A program made the translations under genes and the position numbers. A stretch of 64,000 bases of DNA from Medicago truncatula. Its lineage: Eukaryota; Streptophyta; Magnoliopsida; Fabales; Fabaceae. Below the pieces are notes generated by a model. That model saw only the letters and a program-made list of their open reading frames with translations. It had not been told where the DNA came from and made no database searches. The DNA lies in assembly GCF_003473485.1 (NCBI RefSeq), contig NC_053049.1, positions 11,656,001 through 11,720,000 on the forward strand, in the 5' to 3' direction. Below, piece after piece: positions 12,180 to 25,267 of this stretch (position 1 is its first letter; each line of letters opens with the position of its first letter).

Positions 12180-12880
12180 TTGGAGAGGACCCTTACTCTT
12201 TTTTCCCTTCCATAATTTAATAGCATTTTTCAAAATTTTGTTAAAGAGTATATATATTTTATTGTTTAATCATATGTATGTCAAGATTTTTTTTATAATC
12301 CAAATAAGACAAAGAAAAAAAAAATTATTTGCAAGTATCAAGGATATTATTGTTGTTTAATTTAATATACATGAATCATAATGTTTTTCTTTACGGTCGT
12401 GAATCATAATGTTACTGTGGCTGTTTAGGTATTACATGATCATAATGAACTCCATAAAATATATGACTGAATAAATTTTCATTGTTTATTATGGGTTTTC
12501 CCATAATTTCTCGTTTGTAATAAATAAAATTGCATAAAAAATGAATCATTTCTAAAGTTTGTCTAGCTATGCAAAATTATAGTCTATTTTAAAAGTAGTA
12601 TGTCTTTGTTCAAAGTCAATTAATTTTGATTTAAAACTATTATTTAGAATTTTAGAGTATTTATTGTTAACTGATTCAAATCAAAAGAAAAATAACGAGG
12701 ATAAAGTAATATAGAAGGATAACTTTGGTTGCAAGTGAAAATGGCTAATGCATATGCTTGAGTTCCTTGCTTTTAAGGATAATCTTTTCTTGATTCAAAG
12801 TTGGGTCACAGGAAGGCCAAGTGCTTCTAAAATAGCTTGAAAGAAATGAAGGACTAAGTGTAACTCATCAAGGTGTTTTA
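12180..12880. other. Intergenic stretch before the LINE
   Basis: AT-rich with no gene. The piece at about 12770-12855 (ttcttgattcaaagttggg ... ggccaagtgcttctaaa) is similar to 38010-38090, so it belongs to a dispersed or duplicated segment. Confidence 0.4.
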
Positions 12881-15800
12881 ATGTGTAAATTGTGTTTTAA
12901 TAAGCGGCGACATTTTCACTACAGCTACCTCATGGCTTGCAACCGGAGTCTTCCCATCAGATTTGAATGCGACACATATTGTTCTTGCTCCCAAAGGGGA
13001 TAATCCAGAGTCAATGAAAGACCTCTGTCCCATATCTCTTTGCAACATATTGTACAAAACCATTTCCAAGGTTTTAGCGAACCGTCTGAAGCCTCTGATT
13101 AATAAATGGATTTCTCTAGAGCAAGCAGCGTTTGTGCCTTCTCGTTCGATAATGGATAACGCGCTCACAGCCTTTGAAATACTACATTATATGCGCTGCA
13201 AGCATAAAGGAAAAAAAGGTGATGTAGCTCTAAAACTTGACATTTCGAAGGCTTTTGATAGTGTTAGCTGGTCATATTTAAAAGCTATTTTGTGTAAACT
13301 GGGATTTTGTCACCAATGGATCACTTGGATGATGATGTGAATTTCAACTGTAGAATACCATGTTATTTTTAATGGTGATCGTATTGGCCCCATCTCTCCT
13401 GAAAGAGGACTATGACAAGGTTGCCCGCTCTCGCCATATTTGTATATCATTTGTGCTGAAGGGCTATCAACTATTATTAAAAATCATGAGCTTCGAGGTA
13501 AAATCCATGGAACTCGCATATGCCGCACTGCTCCGCCTATCAGCCACCTCTTATTTGCAGATGATAGTTTTCTTTTTTGTAAGGCTACAATCTCAGAAGG
13601 ACAATGTCTCAAAGATATTCTCTGCAGCTATGAACAAGCTTCCGGTCAAGCCATTAACTTCAGAAAATCTGCGATCTCGTTCAGCGCTAACACTTCCCAA
13701 GACTCTATCTCATCCATCATGGCATGCCTTGGCGTTTCTGAAGCTATTGGAAGTGGCAAGTATCTGGGCCTACCATCAATGGTGGGTCGTAGCAAGAAGG
13801 CTATTTTCTCTTACTTAAAAGATCTTATTTGGAAAAAAATGTCAAGCTTGGAGCGCTAGATCCCTCTCACGGGCAGGGAAGGAAATATTAATCAAATCGG
13901 TGGCCCAAGCCATTCCTTCTTATTGCATGGGGGCCTTTCTCATTCCTACCTCCCTTTGCGATGAGATAGAAAGGATGATGAACTCTTTCTATTGGGGCTC
14001 GAAAAAGAATGGGCGACGAGGCATTAATTGGTTGCGATGGGAAAAGCTTACACGTCACAAAAGCTTAGGGGGCCTAGGCTTCCGGAACCTAGAAGCTTTT
14101 AACCTCTCTATGCTTGGTAAGCAAAGTTGGAAACTCTTATCCGACTCAACCTCTTTACTATCAAGGATCCTCAAAGCTAAATACTACCCGCGAAGGGATT
14201 TTTTGGATGCCAACCTCGGCCATAATCCAAGTTATACATGGAGGAGTCTATGGAGTACACAATCTTTACTTACCTTGGGTCATAGATGGAAGATAGGTGA
14301 TGGTTCTCAAATTAATTTGTGGCGTATGCCTTGGATTCGCACCCTTCCTAATCTCAAACCGACTACTTCGCCGTTGGTGCACCATGAGGATATTACAGTT
14401 AATTATTTGTTGAACCCGTGTTGGAATTCTTGGAACATCCCTTTGGTACGGTCATTGTTCAACCCTTTGGATGCTGCATCAATCCTTTCCATGCCTCTCT
14501 TCACTCGAGATTATACCGACAGACGTATTGAAGTAGATAAAATAGTCACAATGAAGGGGGGGTTTGAATTGTGACCCTTTAAAAATTATCCTGAAACTTA
14601 AAAGTGATTCTCAAGTAGTTTACTTGGAATAGTTAAGTTAACTTTCTGACTTCAGAACGTTTTGAAGTTCATACACAAAAATAGTTTAATAAAGTAAATG
14701 TGCAAGTGTGTGTTGTGTATACTATAATTAAAGAGTATGGAGAAGAAGGAAAGAACACACAGAGAATTATAGTGGTTCACCCAACGTGGGCTAGTCCACT
14801 CCTCACAATCTTGTGAGAGTTTCCACTATGGTGCTTGAAATAACCTCTCAAGTCCTGCACCTTACAATCGTTGTTCACCTAAACAATTACAACTCTGTAT
14901 TCTCTAAGCCTCAGCAGGCTTGCACCTTGTTGCTAAGTTAACCACTTAGACTTTTACAACCTTTGCTCAAACTAACACTTTAGTACCCCTAAAGCTAGAT
15001 GAGACTTTGTTACAATTTGTATGGAGGTTGAATGTTTGTGAATCAAACAGAAGAGAAGAGAAGAAAGAAGTTATCTTTAAGATAACAGATTGTATTGATT
15101 TGCACTAAGTAAACGAAAGCCTTAGAGATTGATCAATTTCAGTTTTGCAAGAGCTTCAAACAATCTTTGTTGTTTTCTTGTATGCTTTGCAATGGTGCCA
15201 GTTTTGCTAAGGCCTTGATCTCTATTTATAGAGTCTTTGGGCTCATATAGCCGTTGTAGGGTGTCCAATGGTGTTATGCCATGTGTCCTGGGTCCCACAA
15301 GCTTTAACTTGAAATTCTGGGCAAACATTCTGATCTCTGATGAACATCAGAATGTTGTTGTGTTCATGATGATCTTCATCTGGGTTCATCATGATCTTCA
15401 TCTGGGTTCATCATGTATGAATGAACACATGAATTTCTGGGCGTGTCATATGCTTTTCATATGAATTTCTGGGCAACATTCAAGGTATGGGCTTTTCCAC
15501 ATACATCAGAATGTTCCTTCCCCAGGTTTGCCTTGGGACCGGTGCAGGAAAGATCTAGTGGGATTCTGCATCTTCATGCCCATGCTTTGAGGGATTGTGT
15601 GGTCCTTGTACTGTACCAACTCCCATACGTGTCTATCTCTTGTTGATCAAGACAGATTTGCTTTTGCTTTTGCCTTTTGCTTTTCACCTACTGTACTGTT
15701 CATAAAGTAAGCATGTGCAGAGCTTGAACATTCTGACCATCAGAATGTTCCATCTGTTTCACTTAGGATGATTTGTAAGACTACCATTTGATGTAATCAA

Positions 15801-17399
15801 ATCCTAATAGTGAAACAATAATGAAGAGCAGTGATTTTAACATCTAGGATGATATTCCCTTGTGGAATATTCCTAGTACATCAATGTTCATAGTCTTAAA
15901 TGAACATTGAATACCTTCTTTGACATAACCTTGTATATGCCTTTATTGCTTGATTGATCCATGCAAATGTACTTTCCTGGACATATTCCCATGTCACATG
16001 TGCTTTGCATGATCTTGATCAAAGTTCTTGAGACTCTTGGCTTGTATAAGAACAACCTTCTGATCTCTGCTTGAACATTCTGATCTTCGAGCAACATTTT
16101 GATCTAACTTTCTGACCTCAGTGTTAGATCATGAATTCAAATGTCCTTTGATTTCTTGATTCTTGGTATGATTTAAACCTTGTTCCTGTCTTAGTAAAAC
16201 ACTCAAGAGCACAAGTTAAATACCAAGGAATTAATCAAAGTCCATTAATTCTCTAATCATATTGGTTTATTATCTTTAAAATTAATTTAGGGATTTTGCC
16301 TCAACACGTATATGGAAGGCTACTGCTGATGGTACATACACCGTTAAATCAGCTTACCGCATATGTTCGGACCTTATCACTGAATCCTTTCCTACTAGAA
16401 GTGAAACCCGCTGGAATTCTATTTGGAAAATGCAAATTCCACCGCGTGTTCGCGCCTTTTTATGGCGTTCAGCACAACATTGCTTGCCTACTCGAGCAAA
16501 CCTCCTTTCCCGTGGAATTTCTTGTGATGACTCATGTGTATCCTGCGATCAATTGGCAGAAACACAGATGCATGTTTTCTTTGTATGTACGAAAGCGATC
16601 AGCTGCTGGGAGTTGATTGGTGTCCGTCACATCATCCAAGATCTGCTCCTTAATGCTAACAACTTTGCATCTATGTTATTTGATTTAATTGACAGGTTAT
16701 CCACACAACAACAAGCTCTTGTTGCAATGACCCTTTGGAGCATGTGGAAAAGTCGTAATGCCAAGCTATGGGAGTCTACGGATACCTCTCCCTCATATAT
16801 AGTCACTCGCGCAAAGGACACACTAAATGAATGGAGTTGTATGCAACGAGCAAAGACACCAATCCACAACACAAATTCAGAGCACGCTTGGATCAAACCA
16901 TCGGTTGGCATGATCAAATGTAATGTAGATGCAGCTGCTTTCGACAATAACTCTGTTATGGGGTATGGTATGTGTTTCCGTGACTCTATGGGTGTATTAT
17001 TACTTGATAAATCAGACTTCTACTACTCATCGGCCACTGTTTTAGAGGCTGAGTCTTTAGGCCTTCTAGATGCTATCAAAGTGGCTATCTCACATGGAAT
17101 GCGTGACATCATGTTTGAGACCGATTCAAAAATCTTATCTGATACTATTGCCACCACCACTATTCCCATCAACGAGTTCGGTGATCTTGTAACTCAATGT
17201 AGAAGGTTACTTCTTAATAGACCCGACTTTGTAGTGTCGTATGTTAGGAGGCAAGCAAATAGAGTTGCTCATAGTATTGCTAGAGCATCATTATCTCACC
17301 CTAGGCCCCATATCTTTCATCATGTAGCACCTACTTTGTATCCGTTAATTTTTAATGAAATGAATTAACTTTGCATTTGCTCAAAAAAAAAAAAAAAAG
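12880..17399 (+). mobile_element. 5'-truncated LINE with broken reverse transcriptase, split by an LTR
   Basis: A non-LTR retrotransposon begins inside the reverse transcriptase and lacks the endonuclease. Recognisable are the RT core (KLDISKAFDSVSW, LLFADDS with its catalytic Asp pair, KYLGLPSMVGRSKK), the zinc-binding region (PPRVRAFLWRSAQHCLPTRANL), and an RNase H domain (IKCNVDAAAF ... FETDSK). A poly(A) tail lies at about 17382-17397. In-frame stops occur at 13338, 13413 and 13857. The second reads CTATGACAAGG where the family has a CGA Arg codon, a typical CG-to-TG decay. A 1.75 kb insertion separates the zinc-binding part at 14550/16307; the reading frame resumes on the far side. The RNase H part is open to 17368. 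Confidence 0.9.
14552..16306 (-). mobile_element. Probable solo LTR (copia type) nested in the LINE
   Basis: The block interrupts the LINE open frame. On the minus strand it starts TGTTGAGGCAAAATCCC and ends in a pyrimidine tract ...AACCCCCCCTTCA, i.e. TG...CA ends as for an LTR. No LTR-retrotransposon coding region is present, so a solo LTR is the simplest reading. The flanks do not show a 5 bp duplication; only a 3 bp ACA is shared (14548-14550 and 16304-16306), so the exact ends are uncertain. Repeated phrases such as acattctgat and gaattt ctgggc occur inside. Confidence 0.6.
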
Positions 17400-19032
17400 A
17401 GAAATAATATTTGAACAACAACAATTTTTTCTCTTAAAATTTTTGGTGGGTGAACTAAATAAAACACACCACACCAACATAATCTTTTCTTTTTTTCACC
17501 CAAAAAATGAATGGATAAATTTGTTTAAAGGGGTTGCGACTGATCATCTTGCAACACACCACGAAACGACGTATCTGTTCAACAATAAACGAGGGACAAA
17601 AGTATTACTCATTTCACAAAAGTATTCAACAACCATTCCATTCTACAGGTATGTGTCTTTTTCCTTTTCTTTATTGGATTTTATTTTGTATATTATATAG
17701 TTTTATCACGTGCATATTACTTGCATCACCACCCAAAAAAAAGTGCATATTGCTTAGAGTAGTGATAGGTAAACCACCATAGGTGGCATACCATCATTCT
17801 ACACACCCCATGTGGCAGGGACAATTTTGTCCATCAACAAAAAATAAGGGATAAATTTGTCCTACAATATTACAACTCTCATCACCCTCTTCCACTCTCT
17901 CTCTTCTCTATCCTCCCTCATTTTTTCAACAAAACCAGTCCCCCACCAACAAAACACAGCCACCACCAATCACTCTCTCTTTTCTCAAAAATGCCTCTTT
18001 TCACCGGAAAACACCCTCTGATGCCGGGAAACGTCCTCTGCTATGACGTTGTCGGCTTCTCCGACTAATAAAAACGCGTCGAAACACATAGATCGAGGTC
18101 GGCAGATGGAGAGGCAACCGCGTCGGAAAACTCAGAGATCGCGCCCAAAAACGGCGGCGCAACCTCATCAGAAACATAGATTGAAACAGAGAAGAAAATG
18201 TGATAGATCTAATATGGATGAAGAGAGGACGATCGGAGATGCAAGGCAAAAAGGCCAACGCCGGCAGCGGCGGAGGTAGGCGGAGGTAGGCTGGATAAAG
18301 AAGAAGAAGTGATAGTAATGGGAGATGAGGAGGATGAAGAGAGATAAACCAGTTTTTCTTTTTAATTTTTTTAATGATATTTATGTTATATTTAATATTA
18401 TTTTGTTTGAATAAGACAAAAAAAATTGCCACAGTGGAGTGGTGTAAGGGGTGGATGGATTAAAAGGGTGTATGTGAAAAATTACCCAAAAAAAATGTAG
18501 GATACGGAAGATCATTTTGTTATTTTTATGTTATTTAGTTTTTTATTTCGTACATCCTTAAAAAAAAAAGTTTTTTATTTGGTATATGGTAATTAGTTTT
18601 AATATGATATTGTTTGATTTAATTGACCACTTATTTGTCTTTTTAATAGTTACTTTATTCTAAAGTTAACATATAGAGTGCAAAACATATATAAATATGA
18701 TGGTCCATTCTCGATCAAAATCGGCGAACAATTTTTTTTTTTTAAAAAACATTTTCTTTATTTTATATATATAAAATGATTTTTTTTTTACATGTTCAAG
18801 TTAGATATTTGGTGGAAAGTCACTTTTTTTTATAAAAATATTTTCTTTATATTTTTATGCATCATTTTCTTTTTGCTAATACTATTTTTACGTATCATTC
18901 ATCATTACATAAAACACTTGATTTTGTACTATATTTTCAAAGGATTCCATGATGTGATGGTTGATTTATAATTTTGTTTGATGCAGGTTTAATCTCCACC
19001 TGTGAAACTTCAAAGTGTGGTAAAATTATCAA
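17400..19032. other. Intergenic region upstream of GEX1
   Basis: No gene was recognised. A GC-richer patch at 18000-18340 gives arginine- and proline-rich frames on both strands that look like low-complexity chance ORFs. T- and A-rich runs fill 18480-18860. The GEX1 promoter should lie in the last few hundred bases. The acceptor-like ttgatgcag at 18987 suggests a 5'UTR intron may end about 45 bp before the start codon. Confidence 0.4.
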
Positions 19033-21417
19033 ATGAATCATAGGGTTCATCTTCTTGTTCTTCTTTTGCTCCTTTTCTCATTAAGATGTAAATCATTGGG
19101 TTGGTTTTCATCATCTAAGGAGAGTCATTCTAGTGAGAGATCTTATGACAACAAAGGAAGTTTTAGAGGTGCAAGTGCTGAATTCTCAATTGAGGCTTTC
19201 AATGATCCAAAGGGAATGAAGCTAATAGAGAATGCTAAGAATAAAATGGTTGGCTCAAATACTTGTTGGCAAAATGCTTATCAACATCTTTTTGCCGGAT
19301 GTTCCGAGATTTTGGCTGCCGATGAGAAAAGGTCTAGATTAGCTTGGCATCTAAGTGATTGCTTTCAAAGGGATTCTGGAAGGGATTCCTTTCCTCATTG
19401 TGACTCAAAAACATCAATTGCAAAATGCTTAAGAAACTTAGATGACCTTGCTCATAAGGTTTACCTTGAATTCTACCTCGAAACCAACTCAATTTGCTAT
19501 CAATTACAGTTAAGTGCATTTGCTTCTTACCAAACTATTTGTATGTTCTTTATGCAAGAAAAATAAAATAAACAAAGATTGTAAGAAAAATGCTTAGTGA
19601 TATATTTATTTTTCATGAAGTTTTGTTTTTGTCTCAAACCCTAATAATGTTTTGTGTACTTTTATAGGACACATGCATTCAAACATGAAACTGAGAGACT
19701 AGTGACTGAATTGAAAAGTTCTGCGCAATATGTCGAGGACAAGTTAGATAGCATTGAAGAGAAATCCGATGATTTATTACAAGGCTCAAAAAAGATTTCT
19801 GATTCTCTTGAATCAGTTAATAGTCACACACAACTAGTAGCTCAAACTGTCAAGAATGTTGAAACTCATATTGATGTGGTACTAAGACATTCTGAAAGTG
19901 TTTACGAGCAAACTACAAAAATTGCAGCATCGCAATCACAACTAGAAGAAGGTCAAGAGGACATGAAGAGGAAATTAGAGGATGGTGTAGCATTGCTAAA
20001 GGAATCTTATAGTTATTTGGGCAAAGAAATAGAAAAGTTAAGAGATGAAGCCATTGAGATTGAAAATGAAGTGATCAAAGTTGGAGATGCTATGTCATCA
20101 AAGATGAACACGCTACAAAGCAAAGCTGAAGATATTGGAAATATGGCTGGGATTTCCTTAGGAAAACAACAAGAACTTTTAGATGGACAATCCACGGCAC
20201 TCGAAGGCCTAAATTCGTTGAACGAGGTTCAATTCAAAGCACTAGAGGAGAGCAGGTAAGATTGGTTAAATTTGTATTCATAAATAAAATTTTGCATTTG
20301 CAAAGTGCTAACCTCATAATTGGTGAAATGTAGGAAAAGCCTACAATATTTTGCTGAATATGGACATAAGCAACAAGAAGAACTCTTACGACGTCAAGAA
20401 CAGATGCAAGGAATTCATGATCGTTTAATGGAAAATTTAAAAACAATATTGTCTACTCAGGTTTGAAACTATAGTTTCTGGGTGTTAAATCCTTATACAC
20501 ATGCATCCTTACAATTATTTTGATTAAGAATATCTATTTATACTTTACAGGAAACTTTTGAGGCAAAACAAGCTACCATGTTTGTTGCTTTGGATAAAAT
20601 CTTTGCTTTGCAAAATGCCATGTTGCTTGAATCAAGATTGATTAAAGCTTTCTTCATGTATGCCATATCAATCTTTGTCATTTTTATGTTGACGAGCACA
20701 AAGCAAACCTACAATGTTCGACCCTTACTTTACATCGGTAAGTATACCGACAAGTGATTTGTCTGTCTCCTAAAATGAGAAAATTAAAGGTCGATATTGT
20801 AATCATCGATCATTTGTTATGCATGTACATATAATATCAACCATTGATTTGTTCATCAACGATCGATATACTCTCTAACTCTCATGTTATGGTTTGTTTA
20901 TAGAGCTTTGTGTTGCTCTCTTTGTGGAAGTATTCATTATTCGTTTAACGAATGACGACATTGAGCAACAAACATGGATAATAAACAACGTCCGTTTATT
21001 TTTTATGGCAGCTGCTTCAGTTCAACTTATGTATACAATTTTCACATATAGGTAAGTATACAAACAGATAATATATCACTTTTTGATGCAAAACTCATTT
21101 CAAGTTTGATTATCAAAACAAAATAAAATAATAGAATTGGTTGTTAATCATGCAGGGACTATGAAAGGTTGAACCATCATATGCTCCTAACACTAGTTAA
21201 TGAGATTAACAACATTCAAAAATTGAAGGAGACAACTTGGGACTCTGAAACAACTGATTATGTGGATTGGTCTCGATTGCTTGATACTGATTTACCTGAT
21301 GATGTGAACTGTCTTGATGATCCGGACTTTGTAGTTCCTGAAGAAGTTGCAGAGAATTCAATCACAAGCTCTATATCAAAAAATTATAATCTGCGCTCAC
21401 GCAATCGTTTACGTTGA
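19033..21417 (+). CDS. GEX1: GEX1 / KAR5-Brambleberry family nuclear membrane protein (karyogamy)
   Basis: Six exons: 19033-19508, 19668-20255, 20334-20460, 20551-20737, 20904-21051 and 21156-21417. They total 1788 nt (595 aa), close to the Arabidopsis protein. A signal peptide (residues 1-22) is followed by a cysteine-containing region (NTCWQNAYQHLFAGCSEI, LAWHLSDCFQRDSGR, FPHCD) typical of the KAR5/GEX1/Brambleberry family. Long coiled coils come next (about residues 165-400). Three hydrophobic segments lie near the C-terminus (FFMYAISIFVIFML, IELCVALFVEVFII, LFFMAAASVQLMYTIF), then an acidic tail ending NLRSRNRLR. Family members sit in the nuclear envelope and act in nuclear fusion during plant gametogenesis, fertilisation and embryo development. 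All junctions have GT..AG and compatible phases. It lies between the first kiwellin unit and later ones, with no visible functional link to them. Confidence 0.93.
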
Positions 21418-21954
21418 TTCTTCCCACCATCATAAACACACTACTGTTTTGTAGTAATAAAAAATAATCTATGTACAACAATTTATTTGAGTAATATATT
21501 TTCATGATTTTCTCGTTGTAATTACACTGTTAAGTACAAGCTATAGTATTTGATTAATTTAAGCTATGATTGATTGACTTTAGAGGTTGTACTCGTAGTA
21601 AAATATAGTAGCAATTAGATCAGTAGAAGGGGCTAATCTTCGACAATATGGTGAATCAAGCCTTGAAGTTTTGAGACAGATGCTCCTCAAACAAGATTAT
21701 TTCCAATAAGACCCTATCATTTTTGTAATTTTTTTTAAGAAGTTAAACTAACAAACTGAAATTGAGACAGAGAATCGAAACTTTGAGAGAAGCACACTCC
21801 AACATTCCAAACCAAAACCATTAAACCAACTCAAATAGGTTATTTTTATCAATAATTTTTTTTTTCATGGAATGCGATTATATGATGTGCATGATGACTT
21901 ATTTCCGAATCAAGAAAGTTTAGTTTTGTTTGGATTTAGTTTTTTTTTTGGTCT

Positions 21955-22080
21955 ACAAACAAAATGACAAATACCACCATAAATTCACACACCCAAAGTA
22001 GAAGAGAAGATCTCAAGTTCCAACTTGGAACACCATAAAAGTATCCAACCTAACAATGTTGACATTGCCGATTTAAGTCT
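21955..22080 (-). mobile_element. Decayed tRNA-derived SINE (duplicate of the one at 7.3 kb)
   Basis: It carries accaccataaattcacacac and aacattgaca-like phrases at the same relative place as the copy at 7290-7405 and was copied with the segment. Confidence 0.45.
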
Positions 22081-22873
22081 TACGAATTGTTTAAAATTAT
22101 TTCTATTTTATAGAAGTTTTTTATTAAAATAATTTCTTAGTTTTTTACTACAAAGAACTCTTCGTAAGTAGTATATGTTTATAGAGAGAATTTATCGGAA
22201 AAAAAAAGTTGTTTAAGATAAATGTTAACATGTACTATAAGATAAAGATTTTATTACTAGAAATTTGGTTTTGGAAAGTGTGACAAGTTATTTTATAAAA
22301 AGTTGAATATTAAATTTTCTCAATAAATATTTTTATTTATGAAATCCTTAACATTAATAGTACAGACACATTAGCATGACCCATAAAATAAACATACTTT
22401 TGTATATTAAAAAAAACTTAACAACATATAGGGATTCACTAAATATTGTTGAGGAAGCATTGTTAAGGAAACAAACAAATAAAAATCAATAGTATCAGCA
22501 TGAAATGATTGCTGTGTGCTACAAACTTTGAAAATAACAAATATTCATAGTACAAGCACACAATATTCCAGTATGAAATGTAGTCAAATGATCGTGACCT
22601 GTGATTTTGTCATATATCTATGGACAATAACATTCTGATGCAATGCACCATATGACGACAAATTGGTCCATTTTTTTCTTACGTGAAAATTAAAATATAT
22701 CATGTTCAGTATATATGATCACGTACATATCAATGTTTACTACACTACACGACGAAAAATGGTTATATATGCTATAAACAAATAATTAACATGTCGGCTT
22801 GAAATTTGGTTATGCATCATTGTTTAGATGATTTACTGGAATTAGAATAATGAGAGGAATAGTGGCAGAAGTT

Positions 22874-24381
22874 TTTTTTTCTTCCACGAAACTAAAATGG
22901 AATTTCATTACTCACAAAACCTGAGAATTTAAGTATGAAGAGTTTCTGAAAACAGAAAGTCAAAACAATTACATCAACATAATGATAAAAGAAACAAAAG
23001 CAAAATGAAGCTCATTATAAAAAGATCATCAGACAATTAAGAGGATTAAGCCACTACAAGTGATAGTTAAAAGCAAGATTGCGCGGTTTACTTTCGGCCA
23101 CCAAAAAGTTTGAAGCTTAATTTTGTCAAACAGTTATTGTAATGATGACTCTTTTTGACGAAAAATCCGAGCATTTATTTCATTCTAGATTACACACACA
23201 AAAGAGCCAAATGAGATTAAAAACTAAGCGGACACTTTAGAAATGATCTCATACTTGCGCTGGTTGAACAATTATGAAGCCAAGCCAATGCAAAATGCCA
23301 TTCCATACTTTCATAAAATAGTCACAAGACAAAAATAAGTGATCAAGGTCTTCCATCGATCTGCATCCATCCACACAAGGTTGAGTGTTATGTTGAAGAA
23401 CGTGTCTCCTTGACAAGTTGTCCATTGTTGGTAACCAATTCTGAAACAGACACCAAGCAAACAAGCTGAGTTTGAGAGGGAGCTCCTCAGTGGCGGAGCC
23501 CTTCATGGGCTAGGGTGGGCCACGACCCACCCGAAAAAATTAAATAAATCAATGATCATAGGTCTATTTTGCGAAATTTTATATAATTTTGTGTCGGTTT
23601 TAGGTTTCGACTGATCCAAATTTCCGCAAAGTGGTCTAGTGACCCACCCGAAAAATTTAAATAATTCAATTATAGGTCTATTTTGTGAGACTTTAAACAA
23701 TTTTTCAACGAATATAGTTTTCCACAGTTTCAAAAGTGGCATACATGATTTTTGTGATGCTTATACTTGGCACGTTAGGCTTATAGTCCTTTGAGTTTCA
23801 AATCTCCTGCATATTGTCCTGTCAATGAAAATTCTCTCGGTTAACAGTTGTAATGTAATTTTTTCCCTTCATAATTTATAGTAGTTGTTAAATATGTAAT
23901 TATTTAAGTATACAACCTAACTTTTTAGTTAAACTTCGTCATTTCAAATTCGTATATAATGCTTACTACAACTTTAATTTGTGTTTATATATTATAATTA
24001 ATTTTAGTGGCCCACCCAAGTTTTTATTTTTGGCTCCGCCACTAGAGCTCCTTGTTCCAAATTGATTCTATATGATCCGTCTCGCCGACATTGAGCGTCG
24101 AAGTCAAGTAATGAGAGACACTTGTAACATTGTAAGATTGGGAAGCATGTAAATATCAATTCCACCTGTCAGAAATACTAGACTGTAAAATAATATTAGT
24201 AAACAAAACACTACACTTAGGCGCCTCCTCCTCCTTCCACTCGAATAACCTACGCCTCCACCACCAAATTTCACCCTCCTCCTCCATCCAAGAATAGACA
24301 TTTCAGCCACTGTAACCGTTTTATTAATGGACGACTAAAAGTATTTTTAACACCACACCATCAGTCCAACACCACACTAAC
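22874..24381 (-). mobile_element. 5'-truncated LINE insertion with 13 bp target duplication
   Basis: The 13-mer agtggcagaagtt is present at 22861-22873 and again at 24382-24394; sibling units have it once. The left edge is a T-run, the poly(A) of a minus-strand LINE. Inside, the minus strand encodes the LINE zinc-binding region (LPLKLSLFAWCLFQNWLPT, CRSMEDLDHLFLSCDYFMKVW). The frame is broken, and a hAT MITE is inserted in it. Confidence 0.85.
23488..24044. mobile_element. hAT-type MITE with 8 bp target duplication
   Basis: The ends are CAGTGGCGGAGCC and GGCTCCGCCACTA, classic hAT termini. The 8-mer gagctcct flanks both sides exactly (23480-23487 and 24045-24052). The 557 bp element interrupts the zinc-binding frame of the LINE around it and has no transposase. 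Confidence 0.92.
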
Positions 24382-24764
24382 AGTGGCAGAAGTTAACTTA
24401 CTATGCTTCATGAGATCTTATGATACACGCACAGTAGCATTTTTAATGTCCCTAATTCTTTGAAAGAGCTACAGTTAAAAACAACAAGAAATCTTTCATG
24501 AAAAGGGAGTTACTGTCTTCATGTGATTAAAAAAGTAATGGCTTGCCGTACCTGGATGCACTTCTGAGTATAGGGAGACACGGAATTTATGTTTTCAAGA
24601 AATAATCATTGGTAAATAATAAATGGAGAGGATCTATATGCGCAACTTAACAATGTTGGCATTGCCAATTTAAGTCTTATGAATTATTTGGAATTATTTC
24701 TATTTTATAGAAGTTTTTTACTAAAATAATTTCTTACCATAAATAAGTCTTTCGTAAGTTAATA

Positions 24765-25059
24765 TTCTCTCCGTTTTATAATAGTTGAGTCATTTGAAAA
24801 AAAAATATTGTCCTAAAAAAATTGATCCATTTTATTTTTCAATACAATATTAATTACTCTTTTTTTAAATATAACTATAATTAATACTACTTTCACCACT
24901 CTCAATTCAATATATTCTACTTTACATTTATGATAAAGAATAATGTATCAATACTTGGCAAAGACACTCAAAACATTTTTCTCTCTTAATTTACTTATAC
25001 ACTTTTTCTTAATATGTGTGACATGAACAAAATGTTCACTTATAATAGAATGGAGGGAG
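24765..25059. mobile_element. Stowaway-like MITE
   Basis: The ends tctctccgttttataatag and ataatagaatggagggag are inverted repeats of the Tc1/mariner Stowaway type, flanked by TA on both sides. It is 295 bp long with no coding capacity. Confidence 0.75.
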
Positions 25060-25267
25060 TAGTATATGTTTATTGAGAGAATTCATCGAACAAAAATGTT
25101 TATAAACTAGAGGGCTTTTCAAAATTTGAGAGGCAAAAGTTATCTTTTTCTTCCTTAAAATGAGTAGTAAATAATTAGTTTAAGTCTTGGACCCTAATTA
25201 AACAAAAATGAATTATAATTTCTAATGAATAGGAATTGAACTCTCGGTGTTTTGAAGTTTACAATCT

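Larger units (their letters stand above)
21548..24640. repeat. Duplicated unit B' (kiwellin-less)
   Basis: Starting at gctatgattgattgactttagaggttgtact, this repeats the AHL 3' flank, the SINE remnant and the gatcacgtac block (about 22,715). It then runs on to promoter-distal sequence and jumps at about 24,650 back to the SINE-like phrase aacaatgttggcattgcc. No kiwellin gene is in this unit, so its gene part was lost or the duplication covered only the upstream region. Confidence 0.7.

Noticed and set aside
18001-18432. Opposing open frames of 143 and 78 codons
   Set aside because: Low-complexity, arginine-, leucine- and proline-rich translations on both strands of a GC-rich patch; no family features.
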